From Zerene cesonia (lineage: Eukaryota; Arthropoda; Insecta; Lepidoptera; Pieridae): a stretch of DNA of 64,000 nt. Under the pieces are notes generated by a model. That model had not been told where the DNA came from. It did not search any database and was given only the letters and a program-made list of their open reading frames with translations. Of the stretch, positions 11,810 to 26,100 are shown in pieces (the first letter of the stretch is position 1; every line of letters begins with the position of its first letter). Location of the stretch: contig NC_052119.1 of assembly GCF_012273895.1 (NCBI RefSeq), positions 9,586,705 through 9,650,704 of the forward strand, in the 5' to 3' direction. Both the position numbers and the translations under genes were made by a program.

Positions 11810-11958
11810 CTGTAAGGCACACTCCCGGCCAGAAAAATGTACGTAGTATGTAAAAGTCCAACTTGCAGCACTGAAAAGGCAACCAGAAGATAAACTCGCA
11901 GATGAAACCGTCCAGCTTGCCCCAGTTCTCGCATAACACCATCCACGTCCACCGACAT
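11810..11958 (-). CDS. SLC22-type transporter, orphan first exon 4
   Basis: The ATG at 11958 opens MSVDVDGVMRELGQAGRFHL, followed by a membrane segment and TTYIFLAGSVPYR: 49 residues plus two bases of Arg. The donor AG/GTATGG at 11809 is phase 2. A longer open frame here in another phase is a shadow. It lies 2.2 kb downstream of the stop of the complete SLC22 gene (14161), so it cannot be that gene's first exon and must belong to something further left. It is the most diverged of the four (GQAGRFHLRVY instead of GQFRxFHLLNY). Its role as an alternative first exon or isolated leader is inferred. Confidence 0.75.
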
Positions 11959-12009
11959 CTTTGGAGACCAGTGCAGCTGCCAACCGAACCAACAGGGCTC
12001 TCACCAAAA

Positions 12010-14130
12010 ACTGCTCTAACTCACATCAATTGGTCCAGTAGAAAGCCCGGTCAGGGCCAGCCCCTGAGTATCAATGGAGCGATCACTTTTGATGGTTACG
12101 CGCAATTGTATGCAAGTTTTATTGTTGGCATTGTTATGAAATGTCTCGATTGGGTGCAGCAAACGTCGTTACGCGTTTCTGCCATTTTATTTTAAAAGGA
12201 TTACTAAATCTCATATTAAAGTACGTATAGTGTCAAAAATATATAATACCATTTTATCACATAGATACATACTTTTTATGGGAAGCCCCATCTCTTTTGA
12301 CAACTTCTGCTAAAATACGGCCGTAACAAAATTATCATCCTATCAGGTTTTATGTTTATAAACGGTGGATGTAGTATTTATGAAATGATATTACGAATAA
12401 TTTATTAAGTTTACTTAGCTTAGATAAATCTCAACGCCTAAGAATTTAACGTTATTAAATACTCTGTGAAATAAATTTACTTTAGTTAAGTTTTTCTTTA
12501 CCTAACAGGTAAATTAACTTAATCATTGAAAGGTGTTTCAGATTTTCTGTGACACATACCTACTTAATTAATTTCAAAACATTTGCATTATGAAATGCCA
12601 AATAATCATTTATAGTATATTAATATATATAACTACACTAGAAATATGTGGAGTTAATAATTAAAAATCATAAATAAACATCAGATGTTTTTATTACTAA
12701 CGACTTAGTTTATTATTATTTTCCTTATATGTCAAGATTGCTTCTTAACATAATAACCCAAAACACAAAGTATTGTTAATTTTAAAGACTTACATCTATC
12801 AGAATTCAAATGTGTAAAAAAATTCAATGTAAACTGGACGGGCACTAAATGTTATACGATTTCGTTATTTGTTAATCCCTATATACCAATATAACAAATA
12901 GCATTTGTATCAGTCCCTCATAGGTAACACAGAACATAGTCTAACCATGCATATACTCTAACTGATATATTGAGCATTCTTTTTAATAATATTTTTATAG
13001 TAATGGAGAAACCAAACTCTCAAATTTACAGTAAATTTTTTATCGCTAATAAAAATATTAAAGGTAATGTTATAGGCATGTACTTATCGTTAAAATTGTA
13101 CATGTCGTGCCAACATTTCGAATAATTAAATACATTTTATACAATATTAACCATCAATTATTCTAAATGCAAATAATATCGAAATCGATAATTAAGCTTT
13201 ACCCTTATCATAACAATTTTTAGTATTAATACAACTTGTGAAATGTGTTTAACACCTATAAATATACAAACTTGTACAACTACTTAATTAAATATTTATA
13301 ATCCGTCTTTTCGAACATACATTTTTAACGTACTTGCGTCTTAAAGTAATAAGGTAAATTCATAAAATAGGTACAATAAGTCTTGTTCTTTTTAAATATG
13401 AAAATTGTTAAAGAATACTCAAGAGTTCGTGAGTGGGTGAGACCCAACGCGTTGCTCTGCTAGTCGTTAAATTTTTCTTTTTTATTATATATATATATTA
13501 CAAACGAACTCAAATGAACATGATTCAATAATTGAAATTCGTGGAAATAATAAACAAATTATTTCTTAAAATTAAAAGAAATATCTTTTTAAATTGAACG
13601 AAACATTACAATCAATGTTGTTTTGTACATTTCGATACTAATTATCTGCATAGTAGATACTCTATAGTATCTGAGGACTTATGTTCATTTATAGTATATG
13701 TAACTATATCCTCATAAAACTTTAACAGATAGGTATCACTTTCAACATAAAGCAAGTAATGGTTTTAATCGACCGCCTCCCTTGAATAATTGTTCATAAT
13801 AATTAATCATATAAAAATGAGCAAACATAAATAACATTACATAAATTTTTTACTTCAAGAAAAAATGTACATAATAAGTTTTTACAAATATTGCAAATTG
13901 TAAATTTAAATGCGAAACGAATGGGAAATCTGAATGTAATAATAAATACTCCTTAATTTTAAGCGTCTAGTTAAACGCAAATATAGTTCCCTTATATTAA
14001 TCACCTCAGTTTAACCTCCTCAAATAGCACTATCGTCCTAAACTGTGAATGTCGTTCCACTCGAGTCTCCATAACCTTTTAAACTTGATCGTATTATACA
14101 AACATCTAGCCTAAATATCGCGTTATCCTA
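12010..14130. other. AT-rich spacer and probable 3' flank of the SLC22 gene
   Basis: No coding signal was seen. TTTATT at 13481-13486 would be an AATAAA on the minus strand, 675 bp beyond the stop at 14161. It is one possible poly(A) signal for the upstream gene, though the AT-rich context makes such hexamers common. Confidence 0.35.
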
Positions 14131-14160
14131 AATGAGATCCATATTATACTCCTCGGTGCA

Positions 14161-17100
14161 TCAGGCCAGGTTGGTGATGTCAGTGGCGCTGGAGTCGAGG
14201 TCCGCGAAGGAGTCCGGCAGGCGGCGGCCGAGCGTGTCGGGTACGAGGCGGGTGAGCGCCGCGCTGATGAGCGGCAGGGCGCCTAGGAGCGTCGTGGGCA
14301 CCCAGTTGCCGTATACCGCCTGAAGATAACGAGAATTATGATTTCTATTGTTTCAATTACATTGCATTTAACTTTAAGTGAGTCGTAAATTCGTGAAAAC
14401 AATTTTATGTTATTCGTCTCCAAAATCTTATCTTATACCTTTAAACGAGCAATTCTTGTATATATATATATATATATATATNNNNNNNNNNNNNNNNNNN
14501 NNNNNNNNNNNNNNNNNNNNNNNNNNNNNNNNNNNNNNNNNNNNNNNNNNNNNNNNNNNNNNNNNNNNNNNNNNNNNNNNNNNNNNNNNNNNNNNNNNNN
14601 NNNNNNNNNNNNNNNNNNNNNNNNNNNNNNNNNNNNNNNNNNNNNNNNNNNNNNNNNNNNNNNNNNNNNNNNNNNNNNNNNNNNNNNNNNNNNNNNNNNN
14701 NNNNNNNNNNNNNNNNNNNNNNNNNNNNNNNNNNNNNNNNNNNNNNNNNNNNNNNNNNNNNNNNNNNNNNNNNNNNNNNNNNNNNNNNNNNNNNNNNNNN
14801 NNNNNNNNNNNNNNNNNNNNNNNNNNNNNNNNNNNNNNNNNNNNNNNNNNNNNNNNNNNNNNNNNNNNNNNNNNNNNNNNNNNNNNNNNNNNNNNNNNNN
14901 NNNNNNNNNNNNNNNNNNNNNNNNNNNNNNNNNNNNNNNNNNNNNNNNNNNNNNNNNNNNNNNNNNNNNNNNNNNNNNNNNNNNNNNNNNNNNNNNNNNN
15001 NNNNNNNNNNNNNNNNNNNNNNNNNNNNNNNNNNNNNNNNNNNNNNNNNNNNNNNNNNNNNNNNNNNNNNNNNNNNNNNNNNNNNNNNNNNNNNNNNNNN
15101 NNNNNNNNNNNNNNNNNNNNNNNNNNNNNNNNNNNNNNNNNNNNNNNNNNNNNNNNNNNNNNNNNNNNNNNNNNNNNNNNNNNNNNNNNNNNNNNNNNNN
15201 NNNNNNNNNNNNNNNNNNNNNNNNNNNNNNNNNNNNNNNNNNNNNNNNNNNNNNNNNNNNNNNNNNNNNNNNNNNNNNNNNNNNNNNNNNNNNNNNNNNN
15301 NNNNNNNNNNNNNNNNNNNNNNNNNNNNNNNNNNNNNNNNNNNNNNNNNNNNNNNNNNNNNNNNNNNNNNNNNNNNNNNNNNNNNNNNNNNNNNNNNNNN
15401 NNNNNNNNNNNNNNNNNNNNNNNNNNNNNNNNNNNNNNNNNNNNNNNNNNNNNNNNNNNNNNNNNNNNNNNNNNNNNNNNNGCACTTTTTATACCGATAT
15501 TCCTACGGGATACGGACTTACGCGGTTTCAACCGCGGGTCACAGCTAGTGTATATTAATGAGTTCAAGTTTTGAACATACCCTAGGCAACGTATATATAA
15601 CAGTAACAGTTTCGGGTTCTAATCGTATAACAAATAAACAAACATTAAGACTGCGCTGTTACTAATAGTTGACAAAACTCTTATCGAATAAATAAACACA
15701 ACACACCAGTAGCGGAGTCTGCGGCGCGAGTATGGCCCCGATGCGGCCGCAGGTGGAGCACGCCGCGAGCAGGCGCTGGCGCGCGCTGGTGGGGAACAGC
15801 TCGGCCGTGTACACGTAGAGCGCGTTCAGCGCCATCGTCGCGCCCGCCTTGCCCACCAGGAACAGCAGCGTGCCCGCTATGCCCTCCTCTGGAATTGTTT
15901 CATTATTTGTTTATGCCTTTGCAATTCTTTCACAATACTCATGTGCCATGCGTGTAATATTAAACACAAAATTGATAAATGAATAAAAAACGTAAGTGCT
16001 TTACCACAATTATTATAACGTTGTACACTAAAATTGTATTGTGTGAAATGGCCAGTAAACATAAACAAACCAGTAGAATTATCCAGCAAACTTACGGTTA
16101 GGCAAACATGGAATAGCAATAAGCGCAACCGCCGTCAAAAGGAACGCTGACGTCAGCAGCGGCCGTCTCCCCGCGCGGTCCATCAGCAGCGTGTTAATGA
16201 TCAAGGCCGGGAGCTCGGCAGCGGCCAGTAGAGCGTAGTTCGCGTGAGCTGAGCCGGCCAGCGCGTGCGCGCGGACAGCTAGGCCGTAGAACACGAACAC
16301 AGCGGAGGCCCACCAAGCGAAGCACACGCAGAGCCGCCGGCGCAGGGCGCTGTACCTGAAATGGAGAAGACAGATTGTAAAGCTTCGAAATAGCCTGAGC
16401 GTAGGTACTTTATAATGATTTAATCATCTACAGAATCATTTACTCAATTATGCCCTTCAAAATCAGGTCGTTCAATATCAGGTATATTTGAAATGAATGT
16501 TGTGTGCTATTTTTAAGTATTAAATTCTGACATATACAGATACATAAAAATAGCAAAGAAAAATGAGTGAGGGTAATTAAAATGAACTCACTTTATAAAA
16601 GCTCTAAACAAGCTCTCCTCTTCGACAACTTGTTCAACTTTCTCAGTTATCTGATCTTTGGCCAACATTCGCTCCAGAGTATCTTCGGGTATTGCAACCT
16701 TATTGACCCTCGCTGCGTTCTTCATAGCATTAACTGCCTCCGCTAATCTTCCCTTGGCTACTAGCCACCTGATGCTCTCTGGTAACAGCCAAGGGTAAAG
16801 AAGGAGTAGGAAGGACGGAGGATACGCGAATCGGGCCCACGTTCGCCAGTAACCTGTCAGGTAGTCCAGCAGGGCTAAGGTGGCTGCTCCAGCTGCTAGG
16901 GGAATGCCAAGCAGTAAGCTCGCCAAGATTCTCTGTTCAACTCCCAGCCACTCGATCACTGTAATAAAATTGAGGAGGAGAATTAGTTGAGTTTAGAAAA
17001 TAGAAAATAGAAAAATGATACTCGAGCAAACATGCTTTTTATGTTTGTACTTATCCGATTAGTGATTCATCTATGGTATGATGGTATACCAAATGCTATA

Positions 17101-20100
17101 TTTTCTATATTATTTTTTATATATATTGAGTCGTTACTTTTTACCAGTACCACTCATACTCTTCCTATTCAATATATAAATCAAAATAGTTGACATGAAA
17201 ATAAAAGATTATCACAACATCAACGTACTCAACACAAAAGCAGCTGGGTAGACGCTGGCGCCAAACACAGTCTCCAGGAACTCCATGGCGAGGTAGGCAG
17301 GGTACGAGTTGACAAACGACTTGCAGAGACCGAGGAAACCGGCACCCACGCCACTCGATAGCAGGGCTGCTCTGCGACCCCATCTGCATTGTCGTTTATT
17401 GTTACTTGATTGTAGGATGGATCTTTATATTTTATAAAACGATCATGTTTTGAGCGGAAAATTTATCTTGAGGTTATCCCAATTTTTTTGTTAATGTTTT
17501 CTTCAAATCTACCAGATATAAAAACTAAAGATTTTGTACCTGCCTTAAAACCTCATAAAATGTCCAAGATTTTAAAAGCCTTTTATACTAAACCTTTATA
17601 TTCCGTATGTGACTGAATATGTCTTTATATTTAAAGTATTTAAATTTTTTAGTGGAAACTTTGCTGATATGTGTATGTTATATGTCTATAATCTATAAGA
17701 ATAATTGTATTGTTTGTTTCCCAAAGATAAATAAATACATAAAACTTATTTAGAAAAGCAATACCTGTCGGAAACATATCCCATGATGGGCAACGACACC
17801 AGCATTCCCACGTTGTGGATAGTGCCCACCAGAGTGCGCTTCCATTCCTGACAAGCCAGACCGAACTGAAAAATGAAATATTTTTAATTTACTACTATTT
17901 TAGCAATAACCTTAGCATAATTTACAAAACTAGAGCGGCCACCAAAATATAATTTCAGCAAACTTTCCAACATCACATTGATTGAACAGTTGTATAAATA
18001 ATAACAATTAGAACAAATTGATGCACCAGTTCTAGTTTAAAATATATAGTATTTATTCAAATGTGTAAATTAAAATAAAATACGTCTGTTTTTAGAAAAG
18101 TACTGCATNNNNNNNNNNNNNNNNNNNNNNNNNNNNNNNNNNNNNNNNNNNNNNNNNNNNNNNNNNNNNNNNNNNNNNNNNNNNNNNNNNNNNNNNNNNN
18201 NNNNNNNNNNNNNNNNNNNNNNNNNNNNNNNNNNNNNNNNNNNNNNNNNNNNNNNNNNNNNNNNNNNNNNNNNNNNNNNNNNNNNNNNNNNNNNNNNNNN
18301 NNNNNNNNNNNNNNNNNNNNNNNNNNNNNNNNNNNNNNNNNNNNNNNNNNNNNNNNNNNNNNNNNNNNNNNNNNNNNNNNNNNNNNNNNNNNNNNNNNNN
18401 NNNNNNNNNNNNNNNNNNNNNNNNNNNNNNNNNNNNNNNNNNNNNNNNNNNNNNNNNNNNNNNNNNNNNNNNNNNNNNNNNNNNNNNNNNNNNNNNNNNN
18501 NNNNNNNNNNNNNNNNNNNNNNNNNNNNNNNNNNNNNNNNNNNNNNNNNNNNNNNNNNNNNNNNNNNNNNNNNNNNNNNNNNNNNNNNNNNNNNNNNNNN
18601 NNNNNNNNNNNNNNNNNNNNNNNNNNNNNNNNNNNNNNNNNNNNNNNNNNNNNNNNNNNNNNNNNNNNNNNNNNNNNNNNNNNNNNNNNNNNNNNNNNNN
18701 NNNNNNNNNNNNNNNNNNNNNNNNNNNNNNNNNNNNNNNNNNNNNNNNNNNNNNNNNNNNNNNNNNNNNNNNNNNNNNNNNNNNNNNNNNNNNNNNNNNN
18801 NNNNNNNNNNNNNNNNNNNNNNNNNNNNNNNNNNNNNNNNNNNNNNNNNNNNNNNNNNNNNNNNNNNNNNNNNNNNNNNNNNNNNNNNNNNNNNNNNNNN
18901 NNNNNNNNNNNNNNNNNNNNNNNNNNNNNNNNNNNNNNNNNNNNNNNNNNNNNNNNNNNNNNNNNNNNNNNNNNNNNNNNNNNNNNNNNNNNNNNNNNNN
19001 NNNNNNNNNNNNNNNNNNNNNNNNNNNNNNNNNNNNNNNNNNNNNNNNNNNNNNNNNNNNNNNNNNNNNNNNNNNNNNNNNNNNNNNNNNNNNNNNNNNN
19101 NNNNNNNNATCTATCACTGATATTGTAATTGATTAGAGAAAGATCACTCACCTCAGAAACAATGCTGCTCCTATGCTGATAAACAAATCCATCACAGACT
19201 AGCAAAGCCGAGCTGTTAAATGACGAAGCGCTACAGCTGCCGTCTACGGCCTGTGGTCGCTCGCAGACGGAGTCGGGGTGCAGCGCCCACACCCCCCAGT
19301 CGGGAGCCCAGCTTTCCTCGGAGACATCTAGGAGCGTGCTGTTACCTTCGCATTCTGGGATGTGACACCTGTAAAGTAATACAAAATTAATGTGGTGTAT
19401 TTTAAAAACTAATTGCGAGTACCTGGCTCCAAATCCAAGTCTGGCTTAAGTAAAGGTAAGCAAATTGTGAATTTAGTATACTACAATAAGACTTGAGAGT
19501 GTTCATGTCCAAAAAATTATCTCCATTTTTTACAATTTTCCAAAAATAAATAGGTGCATAATGTTTATGCATAATTAAAGCACAATAACACAGGCGTGCA
19601 TAATTGTTATTTAGTTAATATCAAGGCTCAGTTTATGGGTTAGTAATCTTAATATAGTATTAATAATCGCTTCGTTTCCTCAATAATTAATAGAATAATT
19701 AATAATTAAGCCTGTTGTTAAACAAACTTCAATATCGCCCTACGCAACCATCGTGCAATGTTTTATTATATATACTAGCTGTGACCCGCGGTTGAAACCG
19801 CGTAAGTCCGTATCCCGTAGGAATATCGGTATAAAAAGTGCCTATGTGTTATTTCAGTTGTCCAGCTATCTACGAAGCAAAATAGTATTATTATTCACCA
19901 ATAGATGTCAGGAAAAAAAAAACACGAATATGACATTTTCTAGAAAAAATTCCTGGCTAGATCGATTTATCGCCCCCGAAACCCCCTATATACTAAATTT
20001 CATGAAAATCGTTGGAGCCGATTCCGAGATTCCAATTATATATATATATATATTTTGCTCGTTTAAAGGTATAAGATTTTATTAGATAACAACGGCAGAT

Positions 20101-23100
20101 AGAATAACCGCCAATTAAATTAGAATTTTTTAATCAAGTGTCAGACGAGCTCATAATATAATTAATGACAAGTGCCTTATACTTAATAGTATAAGGCACT
20201 TGTCATTAAGTCCACTAGAATAGCTTTTAGATATTTTAAGAGTACGTGTTACTAAGAACTTATAATACCTTAAAAATAATTTAAATTAAGATCAAAAAAA
20301 TAATAAGATATGAATGTAGACATTTTGGCTAGTTAATAAATTTTTTTAAGCACACAAGTTTTTTTGAACAATTGAAAGAATCTATTAAAAATCCGCTGAA
20401 TCTATTAGTCAAGAATTACAATCTATTAGCAGGAGACTGGATTAAAAATAATAAATAAATAACATCCTCCGTATCTGGTTTTTGACATCTATATGACCTA
20501 ATGATTCACGGATAGGCACTGCTTCTCACCGCCACCGCTTAGTCTAGTATTATAGTATTATTATGAGTCATGCTAGCATGGTGGGAGGGGTGAGGGGAGG
20601 GGGCGAGGGAGGGGCAGGGGAACAAGTTGCACGCGACTTGATATCACGTGACTCACTGTCACTTTCTCACGGCTATTTTAAAACTGGAATTAACGTTTCC
20701 ACCGTAAATTATGCGAATTTTTAATTCAATTCAGCATTTTTCGCTGAATGTTCATAAAAAAATATTGGCTCGTAATAGCTGTGTTCACGACACCAGTGTA
20801 TAGGGTACATTTATATAAATTGTATCTTAACTCATAGAAATAAATGCTTGCTTTCAGACATTGCCATAAACACTTTACAAAGCTTTTAAGTAATTTATGA
20901 CACGTCAGATCTCCTAAAATAGAACTCTAACGTTCTATTATTTCAGATCTTATAATCAACAGAAGCATTTTTCAATATAACATTTGAGTTTCGAATCCTT
21001 TCAGCTATTTATTATGCTACATGCAGAGTTATCATCCCAGCTGCCTTCGCCCGCCGGAAACAAGAATTTTGAATAAAAATCATGTATTTGTATTTATTAT
21101 TTTCGACATGTTTAAGAATTACTAGCTGCACCCGGCAAACGCTATTCTGCTTTACTCTGATCATTTAGAGGTATGAAAAATAGATGTTGACCGATTCTCA
21201 CAGATACCGGATAAGCACAAAAAATTTCATCAAAATCGGTCAAGCCGTTTCGGAGGAGTATGGCAACGAAAACTGTGACACGAGAATTTTATATATATAG
21301 ATTTATGAATTATGATTCTAAAGTTCACAGTACAATTTAATGCAAATTTTGTACAAGACAAATGATATTTTATTGCTTTAATTAGGTTTATAAGAAGTAA
21401 ATCCAGCATGTTTTTATAGATAAGACAATAATAGGTTTACTAACAGTGGCGCTTCGAGAAATGCAGCTTCTCACCCTTGTACCTGTACACATTTTTTACA
21501 TCGTAAGGTAACTCTGGCAGTCAAAATTTACATTAAGGGATTCCAAACAAGGTCCCTGAAGTGAACACCCTAAGTATCAATCAACATCGGGATTTGTTTA
21601 TATTATAATATTTTTATATAGCATTGGTACAACCTAAATTCTGCCCAAACGTGTCGCGGCTCCCAACCTTACCCGTCATATGCGACTACTTCCCCATAAT
21701 CTTAGTGCTTGTATTTGTCTGTATTCCTACAACCAATTAAACAGCTATTTTTAGACTGATAGCTACTGGTTCCTACAGACTCGTTACAAAACCAGTCTTA
21801 GTATTTTTTTAATAACAATCAGTAGTCTAAGACCATGGCGGTGAGTTCTTTATAATTATTATAAAATTGAATAGATTTTTCGGCACAATGCAATTCTTAT
21901 TATAATAGTATATCAAATCGAAATGAACAATTTTTTCTCTTAGTTCTATTTTTTCATTATAATAAAAACATTCTTAAAAACGTCATAAAATCTGCGCGAA
22001 TCGCGCGAAGCAGAAACAAGTATAATATTATGTTAACTGTAGCAGAACTAATAAGTGGAACTATATTTTTTTTTAAGAAATAATTTTCTAAACTTAATGT
22101 CATTGAACGTCACATTTATTTCTAAATTAAACACAATTTATATTTCACTGCTCATTATTCTGCCTCCTCCTCATACATTTTTTTCACACGTTCCGTTAGT
22201 TGCCTGGAGGAAATCACCTGTAAGTGATAAGGCCGTTTACCTATTCTGTGTTATGTTGGTAGCACAATAAGGTGTTTAAATGAACACAAATAATTCCAAT
22301 ATCGGTATACAGTCTGTACTGGGCCTAAGCTTATTTAAGCTTTATGTTTGTATTATTTATAGTTTAATGCGAGTTAACTGGTTTCACCGGATGTAATAAG
22401 AAATTACCAGTTTATCAATAAATCCCTTTATTACTCGCTATTTGCATTTTCATCATCACAGCCACATCATACCAGAGTGTTGGTAAGTTCCCACCGAAGG
22501 GGTAAAGACCTATAAGGAGTCAGACCATAATCCACCACGCTGGCCAAGTGCGGTACCAACCGGTAGATGTCACGTGTCGTCGAAGTTTCCATTATGGAAC
22601 AATTTAGTTGATTTACATTTAGAATATTACGAAAAATATTATGAAAGTATCTGTTTGGGACTCTTTCACACGAACACTACTGAATGGATTGCGATGATAC
22701 TTGGCAGTGATGTAGCTTAGGAGTATGTTCTAGAAAAACATATAGGCTATAAAATATATATGAATACTATCTTAAGCAAGCGAGTTTGTCTGGTGTAACC
22801 GCACAGTTCATACATTATGAACATTCCTTTCCGACCCGATTTTAAGTATTACATTATATTCTGCTATATGCTAGCTAATGCCCGCGGCTTCGCACGCGTT
22901 AATTCAGAGTAGTTTAAAAGATGTTATTGTACATATAAACCTTCCTCTTGAATCCGTTGCTTTGTGTTAAAGATTTAAGCATACGGACACGAAAGCGACT
23001 TCGTTTTATACTGTCAAGTGAAGCTATGTTTTAATGAGCTCTTACTAATATATTTTAATCCAATTAGTATTACAGTTCCTAATGAAACTAGAATCAAACC

Positions 23101-26100
23101 AATCCACCGTCAAACAAACGACCAGGCAAGATAACAACGCGTTACTATCACCAGGTGTTCAGAGCCTGCAGGTGCACTAGTGTTTATATTTAGCAGCTGA
23201 CTGAACGCATCAGCTACGCGATGCGTATCTGAATTAACTATTTCTGAACCTTTGTCTATTCTGGGATCTCAGGAACGCTGAACTTTAATGTTCTACGAAC
23301 AATACTTCAGCGCCGCCTGCACTCTACTCGTCAGCAGAATCATCAGTATCTAAATAACCAATGAATCATCATCATCAAGTATTCATCATTACATTTCATT
23401 AATTCTTACTTTATTTCTTTTAGGATCTGGTTTATTTCAAAATAATTATATCTATTTTTACATATTACCACATAGCATTATTAAATTAGTATAATTTTGT
23501 TTCGATGTCAGTATTGATAAGAAATTATTTAGTTAAACTAATAAGAAAGTGTTTCTAATCTGTCTGTAAAGTGTAAAGTGTATCTAATGTGTCTAAAAAG
23601 TGTAAAAAGTGTGTATCTATCGACTTCTATGGTAAATGAAAATAATAAATAACCGTGTAAGGTACCTGAGTTCTCTCATAGCAATTCTTATTTCGCAATT
23701 AGAAAACCTTGTTGAAAATTTACTTTTGTGCTAACACACGCGTATCCTCGGCACGCCCGCTTCCGCGCATTCTTCAAATGATTATCATATCAAGTACCGT
23801 TAAAAACAATTCTTCGTTAAAATGTAAATTTTATTTAAAATGCATTATTGGCCTTTTGAAATATTTCATTGCTAATATTTACATAATTACAAAGTAAGGC
23901 GTGTGATAAAAATCTATTTCAAAGAGACGTTTAATCGATGTCACTACTCAATGATTTTTCCTATTATATACACACACCTAACTTTTCCTCTCAAATCTTT
24001 ACTTTGATTATTTTATTTGTTTAACTTTGGCCGCGCGAAACACGGCATCATATTTCTATGCAAATTCGTATAAAAAATGGCCTGTCTCTTTAATGACCAC
24101 CGATTGCTATTAAACTGGTTTGTAAATTACCATATTTAACGTTTTGCATCACATGATGATACTTATAGCACGATCCCATGCTGTACACATTCACTCAGTA
24201 ATCAACAACATAAGATACGTGTACATTATAATGCAAAGGCGATTAAATTTCAAACATTAACGTTATAATCCCTACTAATATTATAAATGCGAAAGTAACT
24301 CTGTCTGTCTGTCTGTCTGTTACGCTTTCACGCCTAAACCAGTGAACCGATTTTGATAAAATTTGGTATGAAGATAGAACTGACCTTGGGAAAGGACATA
24401 GGATACTTTTTATTGCGAAAAAAGGGTAGAAAGGGTTGAAAGAGGGGATGAATATTTGTATGATATGATAATTCGTTATTGTAAAACCGATTTTGATGAA
24501 ACTTGGTATGAAGATGGAGCTAAACGAAAGAACAAACCATACTTTTTAATGCGAAAAAAAAACTCCTTACCATGTCGCACGATATAAGCGGGCGAAGCCG
24601 CGGGCGAAAAGCTAGTTATATATAAATATTATTTGAATAAAATATTCCGCATGTCCAAAAATACATATAACATAGCCTTCCTTAATGAATGGATTATCTA
24701 AGACTGAAAAAATTTTTCAAATCGAAAGAAGTTCCTGAGATTAGTGCATTCAAACTAACATACAAAAAAACTCTTCAGCTGTATAATATTAGTATAGATA
24801 GTATAGATATGCGCAAGATCCAACAACTAATACGTCATAGCGATATAAATATCTACTAATTTACCAATAATGTAATGGACTTATGAATAGTATGCGAAGT
24901 GCTAAACAAATCGAAAAGCTATGAACTCAGGATTGCGGTTCATTGATTATTATTTTTTCGCCGCAGGTTCTGTGTAAGGTCAACCGCTCTATGTTTTGAC
25001 GGAATATTCCGAAGGAAAACGCACGTGCTGGCCGATATGACATAATTCTATGATATTGTCACCAAATATTCAATTCACTTAGGTATTTAACGGTGTATAG
25101 ACAAATAGGTACATCAATTTTGTTAGAAAAAATCAAAAGACACTCTCCGAATAGAGCGCTTGTAAACAAATAAATATATATTAGGTGTTGATTTATTAAT
25201 TGCTACTGGAATCGATGCGAGATTGTGGTTGCGGTCACAGGGATTTATCTATACGTGTACATATATTTAGAAACCATGTATTCTTACACCACTGATGTTG
25301 TAGAATCTAATAACAATGAAATATTAATAACTATCAATTAATAACAATTTTTCATCAAACGTAAAACGTAACAAAAAGTATGATAATATTGGTATATTTA
25401 AAACACTGTTTATGTCAGATGTCAAAAAGCATTAATTAATTATTTAAGACGATTATCCATATATTATTAATTAGGTCTACAATATAACAAATCAAATTCA
25501 TTTATGTAATGCTGTACTCGCTGGGCGAAGAAAAGAAGTTTACTAAAATTGCGTTGCTGTTGCATTGATACAGTGATGTGCCTTTGCCTAATCCACATTA
25601 CAGACATATAAATATGAAAATTATTTACTTTGCATACAACAACTGTGTTAGATAGTACCACAGATAACATAATTCTATATTACCGTGGTACAACTAATTT
25701 ACTCGTGGCAAGCCCAACGCTGTCTCAGGCCTCTTCTTGAAAATTTCGTTGCAATCGGTTCAGTAGTATTTGCGTGAAAGAGCAACAAACACACACACAT
25801 CCTTACAAACTTTCGTATTTATAATATTAGTAGGATATATAATTTTTCAACTCGCTAAATGCCAGTGCTTAGTGAAGAAAAACATAATATTTGATACCGA
25901 TAATATATAGCCTATAGAGAGAAAGTAGGTATATCTATATTATTTGTTAATAAAAGATCAACCTGCCTACTGACTTACTGACACGCGAAACCTGCTTGAG
26001 ATTTACTTACTGTTATTGTAACCCCTTTTTAACTATATGCGAGATAACGGCCGGTAAAAGTAACCTATGTCGATGATCAGCTGAGTGCTCTGTCACCAGT

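Noticed and set aside
11786..12007. 73-codon frame on the minus strand
   Set aside because: Wrong phase over orphan first exon 4; the correct frame starts at 11958 and matches the SLC22 leaders.
19753..20085. 110-codon frame on the plus strand
   Set aside because: It coincides with a complete Helitron and includes its TA repeat.
24299..24318. Short tandem GTCT units as a possible CRISPR-like array
   Set aside because: A 4-base microsatellite inside a Helitron, with no spacers and a eukaryotic context.
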